Below the pieces are notes generated by a model that did no database searches, was not told where the DNA came from, and saw nothing but the letters and a program-made list of their open reading frames with translations. A stretch of 64,000 nt of DNA from Clostridia bacterium (GTDB lineage Bacteria; Bacillota; Clostridia; Oscillospirales; Acutalibacteraceae): NCBI GenBank assembly GCA_024404025.1, contig JAKSQP010000004.1, positions 62,001-126,000 of the forward strand. Reading direction: 5' to 3'. Below, piece by piece: positions 43,907 through 52,596 of the stretch (its first letter is position 1; each line of letters starts with the position of its first letter). The translations under genes were made by a program, and so were the position numbers.

Positions 43907-45535
43907 TTAAATCATTCCGAAATGTTTCAGCGCGTCCATGATCGCTTTTTCTTTCTCCGGCGGGCATTGGGGTTGTTTTGCATTGGGATTTTTCGGCTTA
44001 TTGTAGTTCTCCCGTTCGATGATGCCGTGTTTTTGCTTAACCTGAGCGATATAAAGATGTGAAACTTTCAGACCGTATTTCTTCAAAACATACGCTTTTA
44101 TTTCATCATAAGTCGCTTTTGTTTCCGCCGATGTTGCGTCCAATTCATCAAGGTCAATATTCACATCTACCGTGAATTTCGGCTTTTGTTGGGACAAGAG
44201 AACAACACTCTCAACATGGCCCGTGCGGGGGAAGAGATCAAAGGGCGCAGCTTTGACTGCGGCATAACCGAGGTCTTTGAAGAGAGCGCAGTCACGGGCG
44301 AGGGTTGCGGGGTCGCAGGAAACATAAACTATTCTGTCCGGGTTGAATCTGACGGCGCTTTTTATCATTTCGGGCGAGCAGCCTTTTCTCGGAGGGTCAA
44401 GAATGATAACATCCGGAGAGACGCCCTCTTTTTCAAGCTCAAGAGCGGCTTCGGCGGCATCGGCGCATATAAAGCGGGCGTTCTTTATGCCGTTGAGTTC
44501 TGCGTTTTCTTTTGCATTTTCAATTGCCTCGGGGACTATTTCAACTCCGATAATATTTTGGGCTTTTGTCGCCATCGAAAGACCTATTGTGCCTGCTCCG
44601 CAGTAAAGATCCATAACGGTTTCGCTGCCTGAAAGCGAAGCATATTCGGCGGCTTTTGCATAAAGGCGTTCCGCCTGATCGTGATTGACCTGATAGAACG
44701 AAAGCGGCGAAATCCTGAATTTCAGTCCGCAGAGAATGTCGGTAATACAGTCCGTTCCGAACAGAGTTCTGCATTTTTCGCCCATAATGACATTTGTTTT
44801 TTCTTTGTTGGAATTTATGATGATGCTTTTTATGTTTGGTTCTGCTCCGGTGAGCACGGAAACGAGCTTGCTTTCGTTCGGAAGTCTGCTGCCGTTGATA
44901 ATTGCGCAGACCATTATTTCTCCCGTGCCGACACCTTTGCGCAGATAGATATGGCGAAGAAGGCCTTTGTGAAGAGCTTCATCATAAACGGAAACATTTT
45001 CGGATCTTATGTATTTATCAAAGGCATTCAGAATGCCTTCAAATTCCTTTGGCTGAAGCCGGCATCCCGGGCAATGAACAACTCTGTGGCTGTGGGGAGA
45101 GAAGAATCCCATTTTTATTTCGCCGTTGTCGGCGGCAACGGGATACTGCGCCTTGTTGCGGTAACCCTCCGGTTTTTCAGACGGAGTGATTTCTTCAAAT
45201 TCAGGCTCAACTCCGCCGATTCTTCTGAAGCATTCCTTAACATTTTCGGCCTTTATCCTGCATTCCTCGGCATAGTCGATATGCGCAAAAACGCAGCCTC
45301 CGCATTTGAGATAAACGGGGCAGGACGGCTGAATTCTGGATTCGGACGGCTTTATGATTTTTTCGACCTTTGCAAAGGCATAGGTCTTTTTTACTTTGAG
45401 GATATGAGCGGAAATATCGTCTCCGGCTGCCGCAGCAGGCACGAATATCGCCATTCCGTCATATCTTCCGACGCCGCTTCCGTCAGCCGTGCAGGAATCA
45501 ATATGAAGATTTATGATGTCATTTTTCTTAAGCAA
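43907..45535 (-). CDS. rlmD: 23S rRNA (uracil-C5) methyltransferase, RumA/RlmD-like, with a foreign C-terminal tail
   Basis: 542 aa from TTG 45535 (GAGGAAAA precedes). A TRAM domain, an iron-sulfur Cys cluster (CPVYLKCGGCVFAHID and a later CPGC) and a methyltransferase domain with VMDLYCGAGTIG and DPPRKGC, then YVSCDPATLARD, are complete up to HVESVVLLSQ. The last ~93 residues (VDVNIDLDELDATSAETK ... KHFGMI) are not part of the family. They occur in mobile elements of Firmicutes, so the normal 3' end was replaced by element sequence at about 44185. Confidence 0.9.
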   Translation of the reverse strand: MLKKNDIINLHIDSCTADGSGVGRYDGMAIFVPAAAAGDDISAHILKVKKTYAFAKVEKIIKPSESRIQPSCPVYLKCGGCVFAHIDYAEECRIKAENVKECFRRIGGVEPEFEEITPSEKPEGYRNKAQYPVAADNGEIKMGFFSPHSHRVVHCPGCRLQPKEFEGILNAFDKYIRSENVSVYDEALHKGLLRHIYLRKGVGTGEIMVCAIINGSRLPNESKLVSVLTGAEPNIKSIIINSNKEKTNVIMGEKCRTLFGTDCITDILCGLKFRISPLSFYQVNHDQAERLYAKAAEYASLSGSETVMDLYCGAGTIGLSMATKAQNIIGVEIVPEAIENAKENAELNGIKNARFICADAAEAALELEKEGVSPDVIILDPPRKGCSPEMIKSAVRFNPDRIVYVSCDPATLARDCALFKDLGYAAVKAAPFDLFPRTGHVESVVLLSQQKPKFTVDVNIDLDELDATSAETKATYDEIKAYVLKKYGLKVSHLYIAQVKQKHGIIERENYNKPKNPNAKQPQCPPEKEKAIMDALKHFGMI

Positions 45536-45545
45536 AGTCTTTTCC

Positions 45546-46526
45546 TCATTTCAGAGAAATATAATTGAGAGTAACTTTTATCATAATGATAATTGCGATT
45601 ATCATAGCGGGATTCAGAAAGAATACGGCAGCCTTTTTCGGGGCATCGAGAGCGGTTGATTTCTTTTGCAGCTTTTTTCTGCCCTTGACTATCATAAATC
45701 CGGCAGAGCCGACAACCGATATGGCGAGCAAGGTAAAAAGGATAATAAGATATATTTTATTCTGCATTTCAACATCCGGCACGTCTTCAACAAGGAAGCC
45801 GGCAAAAACGGAATAAAGATTATTTGCGAAGTGAATCATAACGCCGGTCCAGAGGCTTTCGGTCAGGCAGACCGCATAGCCGATCGCAAGGCCTGCCATA
45901 AAGGCAAACGGAGCCTGGATCAGATTCCCGTGAAGAATCGCAAAAACCACGGCGGAAACGACGATTGCGAAGGTGTCGCCGTATTTTCTCAACGGCTGCA
46001 TAACTGCGCCTCGCATTCCGAGCTCTTCAACGAGCGCAGGCACAACGGCAATTGCAATAATATAGGCGAATCTGCCGAAAAATCCCGACGGGGTCGAGGT
46101 TTCGGGCAATGAAAGCTCAACGCCGAAGGTGGAAGCAGCTGTAGCGATAACGCTTGTAACATAGTTCGCAATCAGGCATATAAAAAATCCGAACGGAACG
46201 GCAAGAATCGACAGGCTCATGCCGGCGGGCTTGGTGAATTTGAAAATCTCCGTTCCCGTTTTATTCTGAAGATAAATGCCGCCTATTGCAAATGGCAGAC
46301 CGATGCTGAAAATCGAATTGAGCGCAATGAAGCAGGATTCGAAAATTTCGCCGTGAAGATAAGCATCGAGAGCGGGCGGAAACAGAAGCAGAGCGCCGAA
46401 AAGATACTGAATAATTATCGAGGCAACTATGCAGATGCCCGCAGTTATTCCGGCGGAGCGGATGCCTTTCTTTTCATATTTTATTTCAAGCTCTCTTTGT
46501 TGAAGAAAGAATTCGCAGTCAGTCAA
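45546..46526 (-). CDS. CPBP-family intramembrane glutamic protease
   Basis: 326 aa with about eight membrane helices. The abortive-infection/CAAX-type motif EELGMRG (EExxxR core) and a following FAILHGNLIQAPFAF supply the expected Glu and His of the active site. Family members are membrane proteases acting on prenylated or bacteriocin-type peptides; substrate unknown. Start is TTG at 46526 with an AAAAGGTGA site upstream. It probably shares a transcript with the methyltransferase gene that follows after ten bases. Confidence 0.85.
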   Translation of the reverse strand: MTDCEFFLQQRELEIKYEKKGIRSAGITAGICIVASIIIQYLFGALLLFPPALDAYLHGEIFESCFIALNSIFSIGLPFAIGGIYLQNKTGTEIFKFTKPAGMSLSILAVPFGFFICLIANYVTSVIATAASTFGVELSLPETSTPSGFFGRFAYIIAIAVVPALVEELGMRGAVMQPLRKYGDTFAIVVSAVVFAILHGNLIQAPFAFMAGLAIGYAVCLTESLWTGVMIHFANNLYSVFAGFLVEDVPDVEMQNKIYLIILFTLLAISVVGSAGFMIVKGRKKLQKKSTALDAPKKAAVFFLNPAMIIAIIIMIKVTLNYISLK

Positions 46527-46631
46527 GAAATCACCTTTTAAGTCAATTTTTCTATTCTATATTTTAGCGCAAAAATGCGGTTCATACAAGTATTTGAAAC
46601 AATTATTATAATTTTTATTTATTATTGCTTA

Positions 46632-46660
46632 TTGTAATAATATCAATTATGGTGTAAAAT
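46632..46660 (+). promoter_or_regulatory. probable promoter of glgP
   Basis: -35 TTGTAA (46632-46637), 17-base spacer, -10 TAAAAT (46655-46660), about 34 bases before the glgP start. Confidence 0.5.
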
Positions 46661-46693
46661 TATCTTGTATAGTTATTTTCGGAGGAAAACATA

Positions 46694-49108
46694 ATGAACA
46701 AAAAAATCAGCAAAATTCAACTTGAAGAAATGATGACTGCAAGGCTTTCTCATCTATTCGGAGTTTCGCCCGCCGAAGCAACTCTTGATCAGTTTTACAG
46801 AGTACTTGCAGGCATTTCAAGAGATATGGTAAGAGATGTCCGCAGGGAAACGGATAAGATTTCCAAAGAGCAGGAGCAGAAAAAAATCTATTATCTCAGC
46901 ATGGAATTCCTTATGGGCAGAAGCCTCAAAAATACTCTCTATAATCTGAATCTTACGGATGTTGCAAAGGAAGCTCTTGCGGATTACGGCATAAATCTCG
47001 ATAAGCTTTATGACTGCGAGCCGGACGCAGGTCTCGGCAACGGCGGTCTCGGCAGACTTGCCGCCTGTTATCTTGATGCGCTTGCAAATCAAGGTTACAG
47101 AGGAATGGGCTATTCGATTCTTTATGAATATGGCATTTTCAAGCAGAAAATCATAGACGGCTGGCAGACCGAAATGCCCGATTTCTGGCTTCCGGGCGGA
47201 GAAGCATGGCTTATTCCCCGTGAAGACAGCACGGTTGAGGTCACATTTGAGGGCAGGATCGAAGACAGCTGGGAGGGCACATTCCACCATGTTGAGATCA
47301 AAGACGGCAAAACCGTTAAAGCCGTTCCCTATGATCTCATGGTCGCAGGAAAAGACGGCGTAGGCGCCGCAGTTCTCCGCCTCTGGTCCGCAAAGGTTGA
47401 CGGAATCGACATGGCGATGTTCAACCAGGGCGATTATATGAGAGCGATGGAAGAAAAGGCAATGGCAGAGGTCATCAGCAAGATCCTCTATCCTGCCGAT
47501 AACCATCCCGAGGGAAAGAGCCTCCGCCTTCGTCAGCAGTATTTCCTTGTTTCCGCATCGGTGCAGGATATTGTTGCCCGCCATCTGAGAGATTACGGAA
47601 CTCTTGAAAACTTTGCGGAAAAGAATGCAATTCATATCAACGATACTCATCCCACAATGGCAATTCCGGAGCTTATGAGAATTCTTCTCGATGAGTGCGG
47701 CTACGGCTGGGATGATGCTTTCGGAATCGTTGAGAAAACCTGCGCTTACACCAACCATACCGTTATGGCGGAAGCTCTTGAATGCTGGGGAGAGGAGCTT
47801 TTCGGCAGACTTCTTCCGAGAATTTACCAGATAGTCAAAGAAATCGACAACCGTTTCAGAAAGAAGATATGGGATGAAACCGGCGATGCCGGCAGAGTTG
47901 AAAGAATGGCTGTTATCTCAAACGGAGCAGTCAGAATGGCCAACCTCTGCGTTGCCGTCTGCCACAAGGTAAACGGTGTTTCCGCTCTTCACAGTCAGAT
48001 TCTCAAAGACAGCGTTTTCCGTGATTTCTATACTCTTGAGCCGGATAAATTCACAAATGTTACCAACGGAATCGCTCACAGACGCTGGCTTTGCCAGGCG
48101 AATCCCCGTCTTACGGCATATCTGACCGAAAAAATAGGCGGCGGCTTTGTTCACGACGCAGGCGAACTTATCAAACTGCGTGATTTTGCGGATGACAAAA
48201 CAACTCTTGATGAAATTGCCGCTATCAAGCTTGCAAACAAAACCGATTTTGCTTCAATGGTAAAGCAGAAAACGGGAATCGTTCTTGACCCTGCCTCAAT
48301 TTTCGATGTTCAGGTAAAGAGACTTCATGAATATAAGCGCCAGCATCTGAACGCTTTCAATATTCTTGCAAAATACCTTGAAATCAAGGCAAATCCCAAC
48401 GGAAATTATACGCCGCATACTTATATTTTCGGCGCAAAGGCGGCTTCGGGATATTATATGGCGAAGAAAATCATCGAATTCATCTTTGCCCTTGCAAACC
48501 TTATCAACAATGATCCCGAGGTCAATAAATATCTTAAGATAGTTTACCTTGAGGATTATAATGTCACTATGGCAGAGGCTCTTATGCCTGCCGCAGACAT
48601 CAGCGAGCAGATCTCTCTCGCCGGAACGGAAGCCAGCGGCACGGGCAATATGAAGCTTATGATAAACGGCGCAGTTACTCTCGGCACCATGGACGGCGCA
48701 AACATCGAAATTTTTGATGCCGTCGGTCAGGATAATATCCTCATCTTCGGTATGAACACTCCCGAAGTCAACGAACTCAAGAGAAACGGCTATTATCCGC
48801 AGAATTATTATAACAATAACGCCGAGATCCACAACATTATCGAATTCATCAACAAGGGCATCGGCGGCAAGACCTTCGGAGAAATTTCCGGCACTATCGT
48901 AAATCACGATCCTTATATGGTGCTTGCCGATTTTGCCGATTACAGAAACATTCAGAAGATTGCCGAGAATGTTTGGGCAGATAAGGATAAATGGAACAGA
49001 ATGTCCCTTATGAATATTTCGGGCGCAGGTATTTTTGCGGCAGACAGAGCCATCAACGAATATGCCGGAAATATCTGGCACAGCGAGAAGCTTAAATATG
49101 ACAGATAA
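46694..49108 (+). CDS. glgP: glycogen/starch/alpha-glucan phosphorylase
   Basis: 804 aa. Releases glucose-1-phosphate from alpha-1,4-glucans; PLP-dependent. Visible blocks: YLSMEFLMGRSL, GNGGLGRLAAC, NDTHPTMAIPEL, TNGIAHRRWL, QVKRLHEYKRQHLN and EASGTGNMKLMINGA with the PLP Lys and DGANIEI. A GGAGGAAAAC ribosome site precedes the ATG. The 3' end overlaps the tadA start by 11 bases. It is expected to supply sugar phosphate from stored glycogen or dietary starch. Confidence 0.95.
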   Translation: MNKKISKIQLEEMMTARLSHLFGVSPAEATLDQFYRVLAGISRDMVRDVRRETDKISKEQEQKKIYYLSMEFLMGRSLKNTLYNLNLTDVAKEALADYGINLDKLYDCEPDAGLGNGGLGRLAACYLDALANQGYRGMGYSILYEYGIFKQKIIDGWQTEMPDFWLPGGEAWLIPREDSTVEVTFEGRIEDSWEGTFHHVEIKDGKTVKAVPYDLMVAGKDGVGAAVLRLWSAKVDGIDMAMFNQGDYMRAMEEKAMAEVISKILYPADNHPEGKSLRLRQQYFLVSASVQDIVARHLRDYGTLENFAEKNAIHINDTHPTMAIPELMRILLDECGYGWDDAFGIVEKTCAYTNHTVMAEALECWGEELFGRLLPRIYQIVKEIDNRFRKKIWDETGDAGRVERMAVISNGAVRMANLCVAVCHKVNGVSALHSQILKDSVFRDFYTLEPDKFTNVTNGIAHRRWLCQANPRLTAYLTEKIGGGFVHDAGELIKLRDFADDKTTLDEIAAIKLANKTDFASMVKQKTGIVLDPASIFDVQVKRLHEYKRQHLNAFNILAKYLEIKANPNGNYTPHTYIFGAKAASGYYMAKKIIEFIFALANLINNDPEVNKYLKIVYLEDYNVTMAEALMPAADISEQISLAGTEASGTGNMKLMINGAVTLGTMDGANIEIFDAVGQDNILIFGMNTPEVNELKRNGYYPQNYYNNNAEIHNIIEFINKGIGGKTFGEISGTIVNHDPYMVLADFADYRNIQKIAENVWADKDKWNRMSLMNISGAGIFAADRAINEYAGNIWHSEKLKYDR

Positions 49109-49571
49109 GGATTTTATGGAGCTTGCTCTTGAGCAGGCAAAAATTTCCGCAGCGGAGCTTGAAGTGCCAGTCGGAGCGGTCATAGTCAGAAACGGTGAGG
49201 TTGTTTCCGTTGGCAGAAACAGAAGAGAAAACGGAAAAAATGCGCTTGCCCATGCGGAAATCGAAGCGATTGACCTTGCCTGCCGGAAGCTCGGTGGCTG
49301 GAGGCTCTGGGAATGCGAAATGTTTGTCACTCTTGAACCGTGCCCGATGTGCGCAGGAGCGATAATAAATTCGAGAATCCGCCGCCTCGTTTACGGAGCC
49401 TCGGATGCAAAGGCAGGCTCATGCGGCTCGGTTATATGCCTTTTCGACCTGCCGTATACCCATAAGCCCGAGGTTGTCGGTGGTTTTATGAAGGAAGAAT
49501 GCTCTGCGGTGATTTCGGAATTTTTTTCAGCTCTTCGCAGGCAAAAAATAAAGAATGAAGTGAAATTATGA
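49098..49571 (+). CDS. tadA: tRNA adenosine(34) deaminase TadA
   Basis: 157 aa from ATG 49098, inside the end of glgP. Converts A34 to inosine in tRNA-Arg. Zinc and catalytic motif HAEIEAID (His and Glu) and PCPMCAGAI (two Cys) are intact, followed by YGASDAKAGSCGSV. It overlaps the next gene by four bases. In Bacillus, tadA lies near the SRP RNA and dnaX; here it has moved to the glgP region. Confidence 0.93.
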   Translation: MTDKDFMELALEQAKISAAELEVPVGAVIVRNGEVVSVGRNRRENGKNALAHAEIEAIDLACRKLGGWRLWECEMFVTLEPCPMCAGAIINSRIRRLVYGASDAKAGSCGSVICLFDLPYTHKPEVVGGFMKEECSAVISEFFSALRRQKIKNEVKL

Positions 49572-50227
49572 CAGCCGAAAACATAATTTTTATATTTGAA
49601 ATGGTCGGTACCGTTGTGTTTGCCGTAACGGGAGTTATAACCGCAATCGAAAAGAAACTCGACATTTTCGGAGCGGTTGTGCTCGGAATGGCAACGGCGG
49701 TGGGCGGCGGCATTATCCGGGATCTGATTCTCGGTTATCTTCCGCCGACGGCATTCAGAAAGCCCGTTTTTGCCATCACCGCAATCGTAACTTCAATTCT
49801 TGCGTTCGCTCTTGCGTGGTGCCTCGGCAAAAGAATCAAAAAGCATTTCGATATATATGCGCAGATAATAAACGCTTTCGATTCCATAGGCCTTGCGGTT
49901 TTCACGATCGGCGGAATCAATGTGGCTGCTGCCTGCGGATTCGGTGAAAATTCGTTTCTTTCCATTTTCGTCGGAATTCTTACGGGAGTCGGCGGCGGTA
50001 TGCTCCGTGACATTATGGCGGGAAAAATTCCCGGAATCCTGCGTGAAAGAGTTTATGCTCTTGCCGCCTTGCTCGGGGCGCTCGTTTATCAGATCCTCGT
50101 TGATTATGAGATAATGGACGGCGTGCCGGCAATGCTCTGCGGAGCGATAATAATTCTGCTCGTGCGTGCGCTTGCAACGATTTTCAAATGGAATCTTCCC
50201 AAAATAGACGAATTGGCAGACGAATAA
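49568..50227 (+). CDS. trimeric intracellular cation channel family protein (YicG-like)
   Basis: 219 aa, about seven membrane helices arranged as two repeats. Each repeat carries the conserved glycine block: GMATAVGGGIIRDLILG (near 45) and GILTGVGGGMLRDIMAG (near 130). The family (UPF0126/TRIC-like) forms trimeric channels for potassium or related ions; bacterial members are little studied. The ATG overlaps the tadA stop. Confidence 0.85.
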   Translation: MTAENIIFIFEMVGTVVFAVTGVITAIEKKLDIFGAVVLGMATAVGGGIIRDLILGYLPPTAFRKPVFAITAIVTSILAFALAWCLGKRIKKHFDIYAQIINAFDSIGLAVFTIGGINVAAACGFGENSFLSIFVGILTGVGGGMLRDIMAGKIPGILRERVYALAALLGALVYQILVDYEIMDGVPAMLCGAIIILLVRALATIFKWNLPKIDELADE

Positions 50228-50230
50228 AAT

Positions 50231-50980
50231 ATGAGTATTCCCGTTAACAGAATCATAGAAAATCTTGACCGCAGTTTTGCGAAAAAAGATTTTGATGCCG
50301 CCGAAAACCTTTTGAAATATTGGCTTTCGGAGGCTGAAAAAGAAAATGACATCCCCGGAAAAATTACCGTTCTCAACGAGCAGATAGGCTTTTACAGAAA
50401 GCTCGGCAGAGAAAAAGAGGGAGTTGAAGCAATTGAATCCGCTCTTGAATTTTCCGAAAAAAACGGACTTGATTCAACCGTTTCCTTTGCTACAATTCTT
50501 ATAAATGCCGCAACGGGATATAAGGCGTTCGGAAAGGCGGAAAAGGCACTTCCTCTCTATGAAAAAGCAAAAGTAATTTATGAAAACAGCCTGAACGAAA
50601 ACGATCCGAGGCTTGGCGGTCTTTATAACAATATGGCATTGACGGTTTCGGCGCTCGGCGATTTCAAAAGAGCAAAGGAGCTTTTTGAGAGAGCGCTTGA
50701 GATTATGAAGAGAGCGCCTCACGGAGAGCTTGAGCAGGCAATAACATATTGCAACCTTGCGGATCTCGTTTCAGCCGAAAAGGGCACGGTTGAGGGCGAA
50801 AAAGAGATTGCGGAATATCTCGGAAATGCGCTCGCTCTGTTTGATGAGCAGAGTGTTGAAAGAAACGGATATTATGCCTTCGTCTGCGAAAAATGCGCTC
50901 CGACCTTCGGCTTATACGGCTGGTTTTTGGCGGAAAGAGATATTTCAAAGCGTGCGGAGGAAATATATGAAAGGTCTTGA
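50231..50980 (+). CDS. tetratricopeptide-repeat protein
   Basis: 249 aa, all-helical. Repeats are visible across residues 20-170: examples are ENLLKYWLSEAEKEN, ATGYKAFGKAEKALPLYEKA, YNNMALTVSALGDFKRAKELFERALEI and ITYCNLADLVSAEKG. No enzyme motif or membrane segment. It is translationally linked to the DUF4037 gene, whose start lies within its last 14 bases. A scaffold or adaptor role for that partner is inferred. Confidence 0.8.
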   Translation: MSIPVNRIIENLDRSFAKKDFDAAENLLKYWLSEAEKENDIPGKITVLNEQIGFYRKLGREKEGVEAIESALEFSEKNGLDSTVSFATILINAATGYKAFGKAEKALPLYEKAKVIYENSLNENDPRLGGLYNNMALTVSALGDFKRAKELFERALEIMKRAPHGELEQAITYCNLADLVSAEKGTVEGEKEIAEYLGNALALFDEQSVERNGYYAFVCEKCAPTFGLYGWFLAERDISKRAEEIYERS

Positions 50981-51911
50981 GCTTTCAAGAGGATATTTTG
51001 AAGAATTCGGATTGCCGATGCTTGAAAAAGAGTTCCCGGATATTCTTCCGTTTCTTGCGGCAGGCTTTGTCGGAAGCGGCTCGGAGCATTACGGTTTTGA
51101 CGATGAAATTTCAAAAGATCATGATTTTGAGCCGGGTTTCTGCATTTTTCTCCCGAATAAGAACATTATAAGTGAAAGGCAGGAATTTCTGCTTGAAAGA
51201 GCCTATGCAAAGCTTCCGAAAGAATATTGCGGAGTAAAAAGGCAGAAGCTTTCGCCCGTCGGCGGCAACCGCCACGGAGTGAAAAGAACGGCGGATCATT
51301 TTCTTTCTGCAGTCGGAAAAGCAAACGGAGAACTGTCGGCGGAGGAATGGCTGCATATTCCCGATTATGCTCTTGCGGAAGCAGTCAACGGCGAAATATA
51401 TTTTGATAATTACGGCGAATTCAGCCGTATCCGTGAAAAGATACGGAATATGCCGGAGGATATATTGCTCAAACGCATTGCGGGAAATATTCTTATTATG
51501 GCGCAGGCAGGGCAGTATAATTTTCAGCGCTGCTTAATGCACGGCGAGCCGGAGGCGGCTCAGCTTGCCTGCAATGAATTCATAAATTCGGCTGTGAAAA
51601 CGGCATTTCTGCTCAACGGAAAATATATGCCATATTACAAATGGAGCTTTCGTGCGCTTCGTGAGCTTGAAAACGGAAAAGAGCTTGCCGAAAGGCTTTC
51701 TTATTTAATGAGCGGCAGCAATTTCGAAAAGCAGACGGCAAACAAAAAATCCGAAACGATTGAAGTAATTTCTTCGTTTTTCGTTTCGGAGCTTCAGAAA
51801 AAAGGAATAACAAAGGCAGTATGCGGCGACCTTGAAAAGCACGCCTATTCGGTCAATGACATGATAAAAGACGGCTCAATAAGAAACCTGCATATTCTAA
51901 CGGCGATATAA
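50967..51911 (+). CDS. DUF4037-type nucleotidyltransferase-like protein
   Basis: 314 aa from ATG 50967, with a CGGAGGAAAT ribosome site. The N-terminal GFVGSGSEHYGFDDEISKDHDF has the GS...D.D pattern of a polymerase-beta-type nucleotidyltransferase site. The C-terminal part is helical with YYKWSFRALRELENG. The reaction is unknown; similar proteins may modify a small molecule, RNA or protein. Coupled to the TPR gene upstream. Confidence 0.72.
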   Translation: MKGLELSRGYFEEFGLPMLEKEFPDILPFLAAGFVGSGSEHYGFDDEISKDHDFEPGFCIFLPNKNIISERQEFLLERAYAKLPKEYCGVKRQKLSPVGGNRHGVKRTADHFLSAVGKANGELSAEEWLHIPDYALAEAVNGEIYFDNYGEFSRIREKIRNMPEDILLKRIAGNILIMAQAGQYNFQRCLMHGEPEAAQLACNEFINSAVKTAFLLNGKYMPYYKWSFRALRELENGKELAERLSYLMSGSNFEKQTANKKSETIEVISSFFVSELQKKGITKAVCGDLEKHAYSVNDMIKDGSIRNLHILTAI

Positions 51912-52022
51912 TCACCGGAATCTGCGGATATGAATACGAGGGAGCGATTCTTCCCGGGGATTTCACCTGCCCGCTTTTGCGGACACGATGCTTCTGATTT
52001 TGAACCGATTTATAAGGAGTAA
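51908..52022 (+). pseudogene. rubredoxin remnant with a frameshift
   Basis: Reading 51923-51976 gives CGYEYEGAILPGDFTCPL, then skipping one T in the run at 51975-51978 gives CGHDASDFEPIYKE and a TAA at 52020. Joined, this is a rubredoxin-type sequence (second CGY Cys, CPxCG knuckle, DFE end). The first knuckle Cys is missing (Thr-Gly-Ile-Cys) and no start codon is in frame, so the gene is truncated and frameshifted. It stops three bases before the FTR-like gene. Confidence 0.65.
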
Positions 52023-52024
52023 AA

Positions 52025-52228
52025 ATGAAAATAACATTGAATCCCAACGAAGAAATAGTCCGCTCCGTTAAGGAAGGACTTAAAATGAAGGGCGGATACT
52101 GCCCGTGCAGAATGGAAAAAACGGAAGATAACAAATGTATGTGCAAAGAATTCCGTGAGCAGATCGCAGACCCCGGATTTGAAGGCTTCTGCCATTGTAT
52201 GCTGTATTACAAATCAAAGGAGGATTGA
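52025..52228 (+). CDS. minimal ferredoxin:thioredoxin reductase catalytic-like protein
   Basis: 67 aa. Three Cys pairs are kept, CPC (26-28), CMC (38-40) and CHC (56-58), the set that holds the 4Fe-4S cluster and active-site disulfide in ferredoxin:thioredoxin reductase beta subunits. GGYCPCR and GFCHCMLYY are typical. The protein lacks the N-terminal half of plant-type enzymes and no variable subunit gene is nearby. It is followed three bases later by thioredoxin, so it probably reduces that protein using electrons from a ferredoxin or rubredoxin. AAGGAG precedes the start. Confidence 0.83.
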   Translation: MKITLNPNEEIVRSVKEGLKMKGGYCPCRMEKTEDNKCMCKEFREQIADPGFEGFCHCMLYYKSKED

Positions 52229-52231
52229 ACG

Positions 52232-52543
52232 ATGGCTGAAATTATTATTACAAAAGAAAATTTTGAAAATGAGGTTATTAAATCGGACAAGCCGGTGCTG
52301 ATTGATTTTTGGGCGACCTGGTGCGGACCCTGTCAGATGCTTTCGCCCGTTATTGCCGAAATTGCAGATGAATATGACGGAAAAGTCAAGGTCTGCAAGG
52401 TCAATGTTGATAATGAGCCGGAGCTCGCCGCCGCTTTCAGAGTGCAGAGCATTCCGATGCTTGCCGTTGTGAAAAACGGAGAGGTAACGGATGTTGCTGT
52501 CGGTTACCGCCCGAAAGAAGAAATCATCGGATTATTAGATTGA
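52232..52543 (+). CDS. trxA: thioredoxin
   Basis: 103 aa. The active site is WATWCGPCQM and the cis-Pro is in QSIPMLAVV. It keeps cytoplasmic thiols reduced. It begins three bases after the FTR-like gene, with AAGGAGG as ribosome site, so the two are a functional pair. A perfect terminator follows. Confidence 0.95.
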   Translation: MAEIIITKENFENEVIKSDKPVLIDFWATWCGPCQMLSPVIAEIADEYDGKVKVCKVNVDNEPELAAAFRVQSIPMLAVVKNGEVTDVAVGYRPKEEIIGLLD

Positions 52544-52545
52544 AA

Positions 52546-52584
52546 AAAAGGACTTTAAGCCGTTGTAAAGCTTAAAGTCCTTTT
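52546..52584 (+). terminator. intrinsic terminator after thioredoxin
   Basis: Fifteen-base perfect stem AAAAGGACTTTAAGC with GCTTAAAGTCCTTTT around a nine-base loop. It can also serve the converging peptidase gene. Confidence 0.9.
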
Positions 52585-52596
52585 GTGCTTTAAAAA

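Noticed and set aside
48296..49330. Long open frame antisense to glgP and tadA
   Set aside because: It spans two conserved genes on the opposite strand and resembles no protein family.
51975..51978. Programmed +1 frameshift in the rubredoxin-like sequence
   Set aside because: No stop codon or known slip motif of the prfB type lies at the shift, and there is no start codon upstream, so decay is more likely.
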